Positions 18,074 through 26,118 of a stretch of 64,000 nucleotides of DNA are shown here, one piece after another. This DNA comes from Tahibacter aquaticus (GTDB lineage: Bacteria > Pseudomonadota > Gammaproteobacteria > Xanthomonadales > Rhodanobacteraceae). Numbering within the stretch: position 1 is the stretch's first letter; the number at the start of each line of letters is the position of its first letter. Location: contig NZ_SNZH01000004.1 of NCBI RefSeq assembly GCF_004363655.1, positions 186,001-250,000 of the forward strand. Reading direction: 5' to 3'. Position numbers and translations under genes: made by a program. The notes beneath the pieces are model-generated. The model saw only the letters and a list, made by a program, of their open reading frames with translations. It was not told the origin of the DNA and did no database searches.

Positions 18074-19492
18074 ATGACCGATCCCGTTATCGACTACGCC
18101 GATGTGCAGGGCACGCTGCTGCGCGGCTACCGCGTCGACCTTGCCCGCCATTTCATCCTCAGCATCACCAACGCAGCCGCGATGGGCCAGTTCATCCTCG
18201 CCCTGGTCGAGGGCACGAACGGCCTGCCCAGCATCACCACGGCCAAGCGCTCGCTGCCGCACCGCGACGTCTTCGTCAATCTCAGCTTCACCTGCACCGG
18301 CCTCGCCGCACTCGGCGTCGCCGCTGGCGACCTGACTACCTTCGACGCCGCCTTCCAGCGCGGCGCCACCAGCACAACCACGGCCGGCATCGTCGGCGAC
18401 ACCGGCAGCAGCGCACCGGCCAACTGGATCGGCGGCATGAGCAACGGCAGCCAGGTACATGCGGTGCTGAGCCTGTGGGTCGATGCCGACCCGGCCCAGC
18501 TCGAATCGGTCTCCGCCCAGCTGCGCGCGGCGTTTGCCGGTGCCTGCACCGAGCTTTCCGCCCAGGACGCCGAAGCCCTGCCCGACAACCACGTGCATTT
18601 CGGCTACCGCGACAATATCGCCCAGCCCACGGTCATCGGCGCACCGCCGACCAAGCGCTCGGTACCCGACGACCAGCCAGCGGTAAAGACCGGCGAATTC
18701 CTGCTCGGCTATGCCAACGAAAGCGGCGGCACCTACCAGGTAACCCCCGCGGCACTGAGCACCAACAGCAGCTACGCGGCATTCCGCCTGCTGCAGCAGG
18801 ACGTCGCCGGCTTCGAGACCTTCCTGCAGCAGTATTCGGCCAAGGCCGGCATCGACGTGGAAACCCTGGCGGCGAAAGTCTGCGGACGCTGGCGCAACGG
18901 CAATCCGCTGGAACTGTTCCCCGATGGGCCGGGCACGGTGCTGCCGTCGTCACAATTAAACAATTTTAACTATGTCAACACTGCCGACCCCGGCCAGGAC
19001 GACACGCTGGGCATCAAATGTCCCATCGGCTCGCATATCCGGCGCAACAACCCGCGCAACGGCGCCGTCGTCGGCACCGACAGCACGCACCATCGCATCG
19101 TGCGCCGCGCCATGCCCTACGGCCCCGTCTACGACCCGGCCAAACCCGACGACACGCCGCGCGGCCTGGTCGGATTCTTCATCAACGCCAGCCTGACCAA
19201 CCAGTTCGAATTCCTCACCAGCCAGTGGAACAACCTGTCCGACTTCGTCAAATCGGCCACCGGCCCCGGCGGCTCGGCCGACGGCAATGCGGTCTACAAC
19301 ATCAGCGGGCAGGACGTATTCCTCGGTACCAACGATCCGGCCAGCAGTTCCTTCACGCTGGCCGCCATCGGCTCCAAAGGCAGCAACAACACCACCATCA
19401 CGGGCTTCGACCGTATGATCGTCACGCGCGGCAGCATCTACTGCTTCTTTCCAGGCATAGGCGGCCTGCGCTATCTGGCCGGCCTGAACTGA
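18074..19492 (+). CDS. Dyp-type heme peroxidase family protein
   Basis: 472 residues with a good RBS (GGAGAAA). It matches dye-decolorizing peroxidases of the larger class: GYRDN with D180, the heme-binding CPIGSHIRRNNPR with proximal H321, a downstream basic cluster RIVRRAMPYG (R341), and NASLTNQFEFLTSQW. The usual GxxDG reads GYRDN here, so the final Gly is replaced by Asn, while the catalytic Asp and proximal His are kept. There is no Tat or Sec signal. A stretch at 18950-18975 uses AT-rich codons unlike the rest. A strong hairpin terminator follows at 19550-19581. Confidence 0.88.
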   Translation: MTDPVIDYADVQGTLLRGYRVDLARHFILSITNAAAMGQFILALVEGTNGLPSITTAKRSLPHRDVFVNLSFTCTGLAALGVAAGDLTTFDAAFQRGATSTTTAGIVGDTGSSAPANWIGGMSNGSQVHAVLSLWVDADPAQLESVSAQLRAAFAGACTELSAQDAEALPDNHVHFGYRDNIAQPTVIGAPPTKRSVPDDQPAVKTGEFLLGYANESGGTYQVTPAALSTNSSYAAFRLLQQDVAGFETFLQQYSAKAGIDVETLAAKVCGRWRNGNPLELFPDGPGTVLPSSQLNNFNYVNTADPGQDDTLGIKCPIGSHIRRNNPRNGAVVGTDSTHHRIVRRAMPYGPVYDPAKPDDTPRGLVGFFINASLTNQFEFLTSQWNNLSDFVKSATGPGGSADGNAVYNISGQDVFLGTNDPASSSFTLAAIGSKGSNNTTITGFDRMIVTRGSIYCFFPGIGGLRYLAGLN

Positions 19493-19549
19493 AACGCGTA
19501 TTGATCCGGGTCGCGCCATGGCAGTTCTGCGCCAGGGCGGCGTATGTGC

Positions 19550-19581
19550 AGATCGGATGCGGCAAGCGCCGCATCCGATCT
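19550..19581 (+). terminator. Hairpin terminator after the Dyp-type gene
   Basis: A perfect 14-bp stem (AGATCGGATGCGGC and its complement) closed by the loop AAGC. It lies 58 bp beyond the stop codon. No long T run follows, so efficiency is uncertain. Confidence 0.7.
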
Positions 19582-19705
19582 TCGGCCGCCTACGGATCGC
19601 CCTATGCAACGTCTTTCTGCGGGCCAGCACTGTGCTTGCGCCCCGTCAACGATGTCGACAGACGTGACGATGCGGACTTTTCCCTTTATTCAAAGGAATA
19701 CCCGC

Positions 19706-20278
19706 ATGACTCCGTCGACCGTCCCGCGCCTGGTCCTCGCCGTTCTCGCCTTCGCCCTGTGCGCCTGCAGCAGCGGCAACAGCACCGGCGGCGCTGCACC
19801 GGCCAGCCCCGCCGCCACGGCAGCAGCCCCGGCAGCCACGTCCGCCAAACCTGCCGAGCAGGGACGTCCGCAATTGCGCATGACCATCGGCGGCCAGCCC
19901 TGGCAGGCGGATCGCGAATTCTTTGCCGCCTTCCATCCCACCGGCTATGACCGCGCCGTGCTGATGGCCGCCTCGCTGGGCCCCAAGGACAAGAACGAGC
20001 AGGCCTTCAATCTCAACCTGTTCGGCGTGGCCGGCCCGGGCAACTACGTCGCCAGCGGCAACACCCTGAGCCTCAAGGGCATCAGCAGCAGCGCGATCCA
20101 GCTCGCCAACCTCGACCCATCGCGGTATCTGATCGGCGGGCCTTTCGGCTATACGGTCGACATCCAGCTGTTGCAGGCTGATGCGCACACGGTCGAGGCG
20201 AAATTCCACGGCAGCATGGGCGCCAGCGACGGCAGCACGCTGCAGATCAGCGACGGATATTTCTTCTATCGGCAGTAA
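19706..20278 (+). CDS. Probable lipoprotein of unknown function
   Basis: 190 residues from the ATG at 19706, with AAAGGAA about 8 bases upstream. The N-terminus LAVLAFALCACSS has a lipobox-like ending and an Ala/Pro/Thr-rich spacer to about residue 50. The mature domain includes MTIGGQPWQADREFFAAF and later FNLNLFG and DGSTLQISDGYFFY, which suggests a beta-rich fold. I do not recognise a named family. It ends convergently with the DUF3011 gene. Confidence 0.7.
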   Translation: MTPSTVPRLVLAVLAFALCACSSGNSTGGAAPASPAATAAAPAATSAKPAEQGRPQLRMTIGGQPWQADREFFAAFHPTGYDRAVLMAASLGPKDKNEQAFNLNLFGVAGPGNYVASGNTLSLKGISSSAIQLANLDPSRYLIGGPFGYTVDIQLLQADAHTVEAKFHGSMGASDGSTLQISDGYFFYRQ

Positions 20279-20325
20279 GCCGCGGCGCTGTCTGCGCAGC
20301 TCGCCGAACGCTTGCGGCGTGTTGC

Positions 20326-20353
20326 GGCGCGAGGCTTGATTGCGCCTCGCGCC
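20326..20353. terminator. Bidirectional hairpin between convergent genes
   Basis: A perfect 10-bp stem (GGCGCGAGGC / GCCTCGCGCC) with an 8-base loop. It sits between the lipoprotein gene and the DUF3011 gene, so it can serve both strands. Confidence 0.6.
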
Positions 20354-20362
20354 CTGCATGCT

Positions 20363-21001
20363 TCAGCGATAGTCGCGCGAATCGTGCCGGCCGACCTCGG
20401 TGGCAAAGACGCCGCGGCAACCACTCCTGACCCAGATGCTGCGCCGGCCGGTGCCCCAGCTACGGCCCTCGACGCAGGCGGCATTGCTCAGCTGCCGCAC
20501 GAGGCGCACTTCGCCCCGCGTATCGATGGGACATTCGACCTGGCGGTTGTCGCGGGATTCGCAGGTCACTTCGACCGTATCGCCGCCGTCGCGATAGCCA
20601 TCGTCGTCGCGGCCGTCATGATCGTCACGCCGGTCTTCGCGGGCATCAATATAGCCGCCATTGTGGCCGCCCCGGTCGTCGCGGCCGCCCCTGTCGTCGC
20701 GACCATCCCGGCCGCGGTCGTCGTCCCAGTTGCTGCCCCTGGCCTCGACCCGGCCGTCGGTCTCGAATATCGCGCGGCAACCGTCCTTCACCCAGACGCC
20801 GCGCCGCGACTGGCCCCAGCTGTCGCCTTCCACGCAAGGCGAGCGGCTGATCTGCCGCACCAGCCGCACGTCGCCGCGCGTATCCAGCCGGCATTCCACC
20901 TGCTTGCCGCCATTGGACTCGCAGGTCACCTGGTCCGCCGCGGCCAGCGCCGGGCACAGCAACACCACGGCCATGGCCGTCCAACGGATAAATCGGTTCA
21001 T
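20363..21001 (-). CDS. Secreted protein with two DUF3011 domains
   Basis: 212 residues with a signal peptide ending ALAAA and RBS GGGGAG. Two homologous halves each have VTCES, VECRLDTRG or VECPIDTRG, EVRLVRQLS-like and CVEG-SWG blocks, the DUF3011 pattern. They are separated by an Asp/Arg/Gly-rich spacer of about 55 residues (DRGRDGRDDRGGRDDRG). DUF3011 is an exported domain of unknown role found in Xanthomonadales. The spacer is encoded by repetitive DNA and is probably length-variable. Confidence 0.85.
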   Translation of the reverse strand: MNRFIRWTAMAVVLLCPALAAADQVTCESNGGKQVECRLDTRGDVRLVRQISRSPCVEGDSWGQSRRGVWVKDGCRAIFETDGRVEARGSNWDDDRGRDGRDDRGGRDDRGGHNGGYIDAREDRRDDHDGRDDDGYRDGGDTVEVTCESRDNRQVECPIDTRGEVRLVRQLSNAACVEGRSWGTGRRSIWVRSGCRGVFATEVGRHDSRDYR

Positions 21002-21209
21002 CGTTGCGCTCCCCGGCTGCCGATGCAGCCCCAAGCGGGCAGGGTGCCGATGCGCCGCAGCCAAGTCAACGGACGCTGCAACACGGCCAAGCAAGCTACA
21101 TTTGGAACAAATAGCATTGCCAGCAGCGACTGCCACAGGCTGGTTGCTCGCCGCGGCGACGGTGCAATTCGCGCGGCTTGTCGCAGCCAGCGGCAACGCG
21201 GTGGCCGCG

Positions 21210-22148
21210 CTATCCGGCAGGGCTCGCGGCGGGGGCATTCTCCTGGCGAAACGCGATCCAGCCGTCGACGCCGTCCTGCAGCGGCCGCACCCGGCGAAAG
21301 CCCTTGCGCATCAGCTTGCGCGCCACCAGCGCGGCCGAGGCTTCGTTCGGACAGGCGCAATACACCACCACCTCGCGGTCGGCAGGTACCGGCGGCATGT
21401 CCTGCGCGTCCAGGTCGACGGCCACGGCGCCGGGAATGCCGGCTTCGCGTTCGCGCTGCAGCGCCGGGCGCACATCCAGGATCAGCGGGGGCGTGCCCGC
21501 GTCGATGAGTGCCGCCAGCTGCGCCACGCTGATGCGGTCCATGCGCAACTGGCGCAGCAGCAGGCGCCGCTTCCACCAGCGCGTCAGCACATAGACCGCG
21601 ACCAGGGCAGCCACCAGCACACCGCCCCAGCGGCCCAGGCTGGCCAAGGTATCCAGCACCTGGTCGATCGCGTCGCGGAACAGCACGCCGAGCACGACGG
21701 CGACGCCGGCCCAGAGACTGGCGCCGATCAGGTCATAGGCGACGAAGGTGAGCAGCCGGGTCTGCGTCGCACCGGCCAGCGCAGTGGCGAGCGAGGCGAA
21801 ACCCGGTACGAACTTGGCAAAGCTCAGCGACGGCGGACCGTAGCGCGTATACAGCGACTGGGTCTGGCGCACGCAGGAATCCGGCGACAGCGACAGGCGG
21901 CACAAGGTACCCAGCACGCGCGAGCCATAGTGGCGGCCGGCCGCATACCAGGCCAGGTCGGCAATCAGCGCGGCAATCGCCGCCACCGCCAGCACCTTGA
22001 GCGGCCCGCCGACCGTCGCTGCGCTCAAGGCAGCGGCGACCAGCAGCACCGGATAGGCCGGCAGCGGAATGCCGGCCTGCTCCAGCAGCACGCAGAGGAA
22101 TACCAGCGGCAGACCGTGAAGTTCGATCAGGGCGATGAAGCTGCGCAC
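21210..22148 (-). CDS. DedA family membrane protein fused to rhodanese domain
   Basis: 312 residues starting at a GTG. The first 200 residues are a DedA/SNARE-associated membrane protein with several helices and the family block YGPPSLSFAKFVPGFASL. Residues 208-300 form a rhodanese domain (LILDVRPALQREREAGIPGAV, VVVYCACPNEASA) with the putative catalytic cysteine at 264. DedA proteins are lipid flippase-like membrane transporters; rhodaneses transfer sulfane sulfur. Such fusions occur in proteobacteria. The start has a weak RBS. Confidence 0.9.
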   Translation of the reverse strand: MRSFIALIELHGLPLVFLCVLLEQAGIPLPAYPVLLVAAALSAATVGGPLKVLAVAAIAALIADLAWYAAGRHYGSRVLGTLCRLSLSPDSCVRQTQSLYTRYGPPSLSFAKFVPGFASLATALAGATQTRLLTFVAYDLIGASLWAGVAVVLGVLFRDAIDQVLDTLASLGRWGGVLVAALVAVYVLTRWWKRRLLLRQLRMDRISVAQLAALIDAGTPPLILDVRPALQREREAGIPGAVAVDLDAQDMPPVPADREVVVYCACPNEASAALVARKLMRKGFRRVRPLQDGVDGWIAFRQENAPAASPAG

Positions 22149-22478
22149 GTCCGGCCTGCGGCGATGGCGAGTCCAGCCGCGAATGTACCGAAGAAAGGGC
22201 CGCGCCAGTATCCGCTGCGTGGCTCCTCTACCCAGCGGCCTGCCGCCACCGCTACGCCGGCAAAGCGCGCGGCAATCGTTCGCCGGTGACGCCTGTACTC
22301 GGCTGCCAATCGCACAGCCTCGCCAAGCCCTCGCGCCGCAAGGGCCTGGCGGCGCCTTTGGTGCACCAGGGTCGCAGTATCAAAAGCAAAACTTCAGCAT
22401 CTTCCTGAATCCCCGCGGCGGAACTGTCGACTGTCCGCCCCAGCCGCCCCAGCCGCCCCAGCCGCCGCGCCGCAGCGC
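22149..22478. other. 330-bp intergenic region
   Basis: This lies between two minus-strand genes (M24 peptidase and DedA-rhodanese). A short tandem GCCGCCCCA (about three copies) is at 22437-22470. No gene is supported. It should carry the DedA-rhodanese promoter. Confidence 0.35.
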
Positions 22479-23699
22479 CTACGCCGCCAGCCCGAACGGA
22501 TCGTCGATGGAATGCGCCGGCTGGGTGAACCAGCGCGGGCCGTGGTCCGTCATGTAGAAGTGGTCTTCGTGGCGTATGCCGAATTCGCCCGGCACGCAGA
22601 TCATCGGCTCGTTGCTGAAGCACATGCCGGCGGCCAGCAGTGTCGTGTCGCCACCGACCAGGTAAGGCCATTCGTGGATGTCGAGGCCTATGCCATGGCC
22701 GGTGCGGTGCGGCAGGCCGGGCAAGGCATAGGCCGGCCCCAGGCCGTCGGCCTCCAGGCTGCGCCGTGCCGCGGCGTCGACGGCTTCGCAGGGCACGCCG
22801 ATGCGCGCCGCGGCAAACGCCGCCGCCTGTGCGGTTTTTTCACTGTTCCATATTTCCCGCTGGCGCGCACTGGGCGTGCCGAATACGTACGAGCGCGTGA
22901 TATCGGACATGTAGCCGTGTACCAGGCAGCCCGTATCGATCAGCACCATATCGTCGCGGCGCAGCGGATTGGGCTGGCGCACGCCGTGGGGAAACGCGCT
23001 GTCGGGACCGAACAGCACGATGCAGAAATACGAACCGGCCGCGCCGACCTTGCGGTGCGCCGCCTCGATGAAATCCTCGACCTCGGCCGCGCCGATGCCT
23101 TCGTACAGCATGCTCGCGGTGGCACGGTGCACAGCCAGGGTCATGTCGTGGGCACGCTGCATCAGGGCAATTTCCGCCGCCGACTTGTGCATGCGGCAGG
23201 CCGCGGTAACCGGCCGGGCATTGCGCAGTTCCAGTTCCGGCGCCAGCTGGCGCAAGGCATCGACGACGAAGAACGGCGTGCTCTCGCACAGCCCCAGCAC
23301 CGCACCGGCCATGCCCAGGCCATGGCCGGCCAGGCGCTGCTGCAACAAGCGGTAAGGGCTCTCGTGCTCGTGCCAGGTATGTACGGCGCCGGGCAGCACC
23401 TGATAGTCGCGGATAGTGCCCTCTTCGAACGCCGGCGCGAGGTATTCCACCTCGCCCTGGGCCGGCACGATCGCGCCGACCAGGCGTTCGCTGCCACGCC
23501 AGACCAGGCCGGTGAAATAGCGCAGGCTGGTGCCTGCATGCAGATACAGCGCGGCCAGGCCCTGCTCGCGCATCAGCGCCTGGGCGCGGGCAATGCGGCT
23601 GCGGTATTCGTCCAGGCCTATGGGCTGGGCGCCCTGCAGCATGTCGCTCAGTCCCGCCAACGCCTGCTCGCGGCTGCTGCCGCCGATGCCGATTGCCAT
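22479..23699 (-). CDS. M24 family metallopeptidase (Xaa-Pro aminopeptidase-like)
   Basis: 406 residues from the ATG at 23699. The first 170 residues are a creatinase/prolidase N-terminal domain (ARAQALMREQGLAALYLHAG). The catalytic M24 domain shows the five expected metal ligands: D in LIDTG, D in SDITRS, H in RTGHGIGLDIHE, E in SNEPM and E in RHEDHF. It should cleave the N-terminal residue before a proline, or act on creatine-like substrates. It is divergent from the XRE-cupin regulator, which probably controls it. Confidence 0.93.
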   Translation of the reverse strand: MAIGIGGSSREQALAGLSDMLQGAQPIGLDEYRSRIARAQALMREQGLAALYLHAGTSLRYFTGLVWRGSERLVGAIVPAQGEVEYLAPAFEEGTIRDYQVLPGAVHTWHEHESPYRLLQQRLAGHGLGMAGAVLGLCESTPFFVVDALRQLAPELELRNARPVTAACRMHKSAAEIALMQRAHDMTLAVHRATASMLYEGIGAAEVEDFIEAAHRKVGAAGSYFCIVLFGPDSAFPHGVRQPNPLRRDDMVLIDTGCLVHGYMSDITRSYVFGTPSARQREIWNSEKTAQAAAFAAARIGVPCEAVDAAARRSLEADGLGPAYALPGLPHRTGHGIGLDIHEWPYLVGGDTTLLAAGMCFSNEPMICVPGEFGIRHEDHFYMTDHGPRWFTQPAHSIDDPFGLAA

Positions 23700-23754
23700 G
23701 ATCTCGTTCCCTGTCTGGGCGCCGCCGCGCCGATGCGGGCAAAAATTACGCAGC

Positions 23755-23784
23755 ACTTAAATTCGAGTCAAGCGGTTTTTAAGT
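23755..23784. promoter_or_regulatory. Candidate operator between M24 peptidase and XRE-cupin genes
   Basis: Perfect inverted arms ACTTAAA at 23755-23761 and TTTAAGT at 23778-23784, separated by 16 bp, in an otherwise GC-rich region. It lies in the 168-bp divergent promoter region, which is the classic position for autoregulation by a HTH regulator. The assignment to the XRE-cupin protein is inference. Confidence 0.55.
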
Positions 23785-23867
23785 ACGGCTAAAAATATGG
23801 GCCAGAACTGGCCTTGCACCTACACTGAGCCGCGTCGCCGCCGGGAGCGGCAGGTCGAGGGAACGCC

Positions 23868-24434
23868 ATGAGCACGGATCGAATCGGCGAACGCCTGCGC
23901 CGCTACCGCCGCGCGGCGCGCAAGACCCTGCTCGACGTCGCCAGCGAAGCCGGCCTTTCCGCGGGCTTCCTGTCCCAGGCCGAGCGCAACCTGTCCGGCG
24001 TGTCGCTGTCCTCGCTGGCGAATATCGCCAAGGCGCTGAATGTGCCGCTGCGCCTGCTGCTCGACCAGCCCGAGCAGCGCTCGGCCGACTCCCATGCCGG
24101 GCGCCGCCAGCGCTATTCCACCGTCGACCAGGGCCAGAGCTACGAACGCCTGTCCAGCAGTTTTCCCGGCAGCCAGATCAACGCGGTAAAAATGTGCCTG
24201 CCGGTCGGTTATGCCTCGGAAACCGTGTCCCACGACGGCGACGAATTCGTCTACGTGCTGAGTGGACGCGTGCGCTACCGCGTCGGCGGCGAGGAATACC
24301 TGCTCGAAGCCGGCGACTCGCTGCATTTCGACGGCCGCCAGAATCACGACCTGGCCAATGTCGGCGACATCGCCGTGGAAGTGGTCTCGGTCGGCACCCT
24401 GGCCCTGTTCGACGATGCGCCGCCGGCCTCGTAG
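23868..24434 (+). CDS. XRE family regulator with C-terminal cupin domain
   Basis: 188 residues. The HTH covers about 8-65 (LLDVASEAGLSAGFLSQAE, VSLSSLANIAKALNVPL). The cupin_2 domain covers 110-180 (GDEFVYVLSGRVRYRVGG, LEAGDSLHFDGRQNHDLAN). Such regulators sense small molecules through the cupin and repress or activate neighbouring catabolic genes. RBS GAGGGAA. Its divergent neighbour is the M24 peptidase and the potassium-channel-like gene follows it, so the peptidase is the likely target. Ligand unknown. Confidence 0.9.
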   Translation: MSTDRIGERLRRYRRAARKTLLDVASEAGLSAGFLSQAERNLSGVSLSSLANIAKALNVPLRLLLDQPEQRSADSHAGRRQRYSTVDQGQSYERLSSSFPGSQINAVKMCLPVGYASETVSHDGDEFVYVLSGRVRYRVGGEEYLLEAGDSLHFDGRQNHDLANVGDIAVEVVSVGTLALFDDAPPAS

Positions 24435-24485
24435 CGCGGCGCCGTTACGTCTATCGTCCGCTTCCGCCCAACGACGCCCGAGCCC

Positions 24486-25160
24486 ATGAGACCTCCGCGA
24501 CTGCTGCGCCGCCATCCTTCCGCCCTGCTGCTGGCCGCGCAGCTGGCCAGCCTGATCCTTTACCCGCTGACCGATGCCAACGAAGACAGCCGCGTGCTGT
24601 TCGGCGTGATCGGCCTGGTGGCGGTATCGCTGTCGGTATGGGTGGTCGACCGCAGCCCGGCACGCACCTGGATCGCGCTGCTGCTCGGCGTACCGGCCGT
24701 GCTGGTGACCCTGACTGCGATCGTCCTGGGCAGCAATGCGCTGCTGGTCTATTCGGCCCTGCTCGAATCGGCGCTGTACTTCTATGCCGCGAGCAGCCTG
24801 ATCGCCTACATGATGCGCGACCACCGCGTCACCACCGACGAATATTTTGCTGCCGGCGCAACCTTCACCTTGCTCGCCTGGGCCTTCGCCTATGCGTTCT
24901 TCGTCTGCCAGGCCTGGTATCCCGACAGCTTCACCGGCCTGCGCGCGCCGGCCGAACCGCGGCGCTGGATGGAATTGCTGTTCCTCAGCTTCACCACGCT
25001 GTCCGGCGTCGGCATCGGCGATGTGATTCCGCTGGGCATGCCGGCGCGAGCGCTGGTCATGCTCGAACAGTTCGCCGGCATCGGCTACATCACGGTGGTG
25101 GTGTCGCGCCTGATCGGCCTGGGCATGCTGCGCGCCGGCATCAGGCCCGGCGGCGAATAG
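24486..25160 (+). CDS. Ion channel family membrane protein (Ion_trans_2 type)
   Basis: 224 residues with about five or six hydrophobic helices. The pore region is LFLSFTTLSGVGIGD at about 165-179, and the filter-like segment TLSGVGIGD resembles the TVGYGD of potassium channels with variations. The expected pattern of pore helix, filter and final helix is present. No ligand-binding or RCK domain follows. It starts 51 bp after the XRE-cupin gene and may be co-transcribed. Ion selectivity is uncertain because the filter is not canonical. Confidence 0.8.
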   Translation: MRPPRLLRRHPSALLLAAQLASLILYPLTDANEDSRVLFGVIGLVAVSLSVWVVDRSPARTWIALLLGVPAVLVTLTAIVLGSNALLVYSALLESALYFYAASSLIAYMMRDHRVTTDEYFAAGATFTLLAWAFAYAFFVCQAWYPDSFTGLRAPAEPRRWMELLFLSFTTLSGVGIGDVIPLGMPARALVMLEQFAGIGYITVVVSRLIGLGMLRAGIRPGGE

Positions 25161-25193
25161 GCCGCGCGCCGTGCAACCCAGGGCGCGACACAA

Positions 25194-25220
25194 GGCGCGA
25201 TGAGCGCAGCGAATTGCGCC
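25194..25220. repeat. Dispersed GCGAAT-type palindromic repeat, copy 2
   Basis: GGCGCGATGAGCG followed by CAGCGAATTGCGCC, in the 175-bp space after the channel gene. It is close to the reverse complement of copy 1. Confidence 0.6.
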
Positions 25221-25335
25221 GCGAACTTTGGCAGCCTTGACAGAAAAATCGAACGCCACTCGCCAAGGCCATGGCCTCGCCACACGATCGTCGACAGGAA
25301 ACAACCTCGCGGGCGGAGTTTGCCTGCGGCACGGC

Positions 25336-25917
25336 CTAGGCCATCTTTTCGACCACGATCATGTACGTCCCCAGCAGCACCATCAGGCAGAACAGCCCGC
25401 CCAGTACGATCCAGACAATATTGGCCCCGCTGAAATCGTCGTTGCTGCTGCCGGTAGGATCGTGGTCGGCATGGTTCGCCGCAATCTGCGCCGCGCGCAG
25501 CGGTATGCCCAGCGCCGGTATCAGCATCAGGCCGGCAATGTCGTACAGCGGCGATGAAAACTCGAAGAAGCCCGTGAGCCCGTTCGCTACATAGAGCACC
25601 ACGTACAAGGTCGCCATGCCGCTGGCATTCCAGCTATGGCCGCAGCGTTCCTCCCGCAGCCGCCGCTCGATCTGGCCAAACAGCGAATGGGCGAAGAACA
25701 GGCTGAAAATACCGCGCCATACCGGCATGATCCTGAGCTTGCGCATGCGCTTCTGCTGGCTCCAGTGCGCATAGAACCAATAGATCGCGTACAGGCCCAG
25801 GGTGATCAGGTACAGCACCAGGAATTTGCGCTGCGAAACCACGTAGAAATACTGCGCGCGTACCTCGGGCTGGTCGTCGACGCGTGCTTCGGGCGGCTGG
25901 TAGTTGAAGTCGGTCAT
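25336..25917 (-). CDS. Membrane protein of unknown function (DUF4234-like N-terminus)
   Basis: 193 residues. The N-terminal part FLVLYLITLGLYAIYWFYAHW is typical of DUF4234-like small membrane proteins. Further helices are near 105-125, 125-145 and 170-190. It has a cytosolic positively charged loop (QQKRMRKLRIM). It ends convergently with the channel gene and is divergent from the serine hydrolase. No enzymatic motif is seen. Confidence 0.75.
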   Translation of the reverse strand: MTDFNYQPPEARVDDQPEVRAQYFYVVSQRKFLVLYLITLGLYAIYWFYAHWSQQKRMRKLRIMPVWRGIFSLFFAHSLFGQIERRLREERCGHSWNASGMATLYVVLYVANGLTGFFEFSSPLYDIAGLMLIPALGIPLRAAQIAANHADHDPTGSSNDDFSGANIVWIVLGGLFCLMVLLGTYMIVVEKMA

Positions 25918-26118
25918 GGTCTCGGGCTGAACCTGGCAAGGGGGCGCCGTGCATTTGCCGATGGCAGAGACCTGCCACAGCGGTCAGGCAAGCCTAGCAG
26001 GCCGCAGGGCCACCGCCCTGTCAATATCGGCGCGGTACACGACAATACAGCATTGTATACAGCGTCAACCGGCCGCCGTATGCCGCGTTGTCTGGGCATC
26101 CCCTGCCGGAGTTCACCC

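Noticed and set aside
22437-22470. GCCGCCCCA triplicated tract.
   Set aside because: Very short low-complexity tract in an intergenic region with no sign of function.
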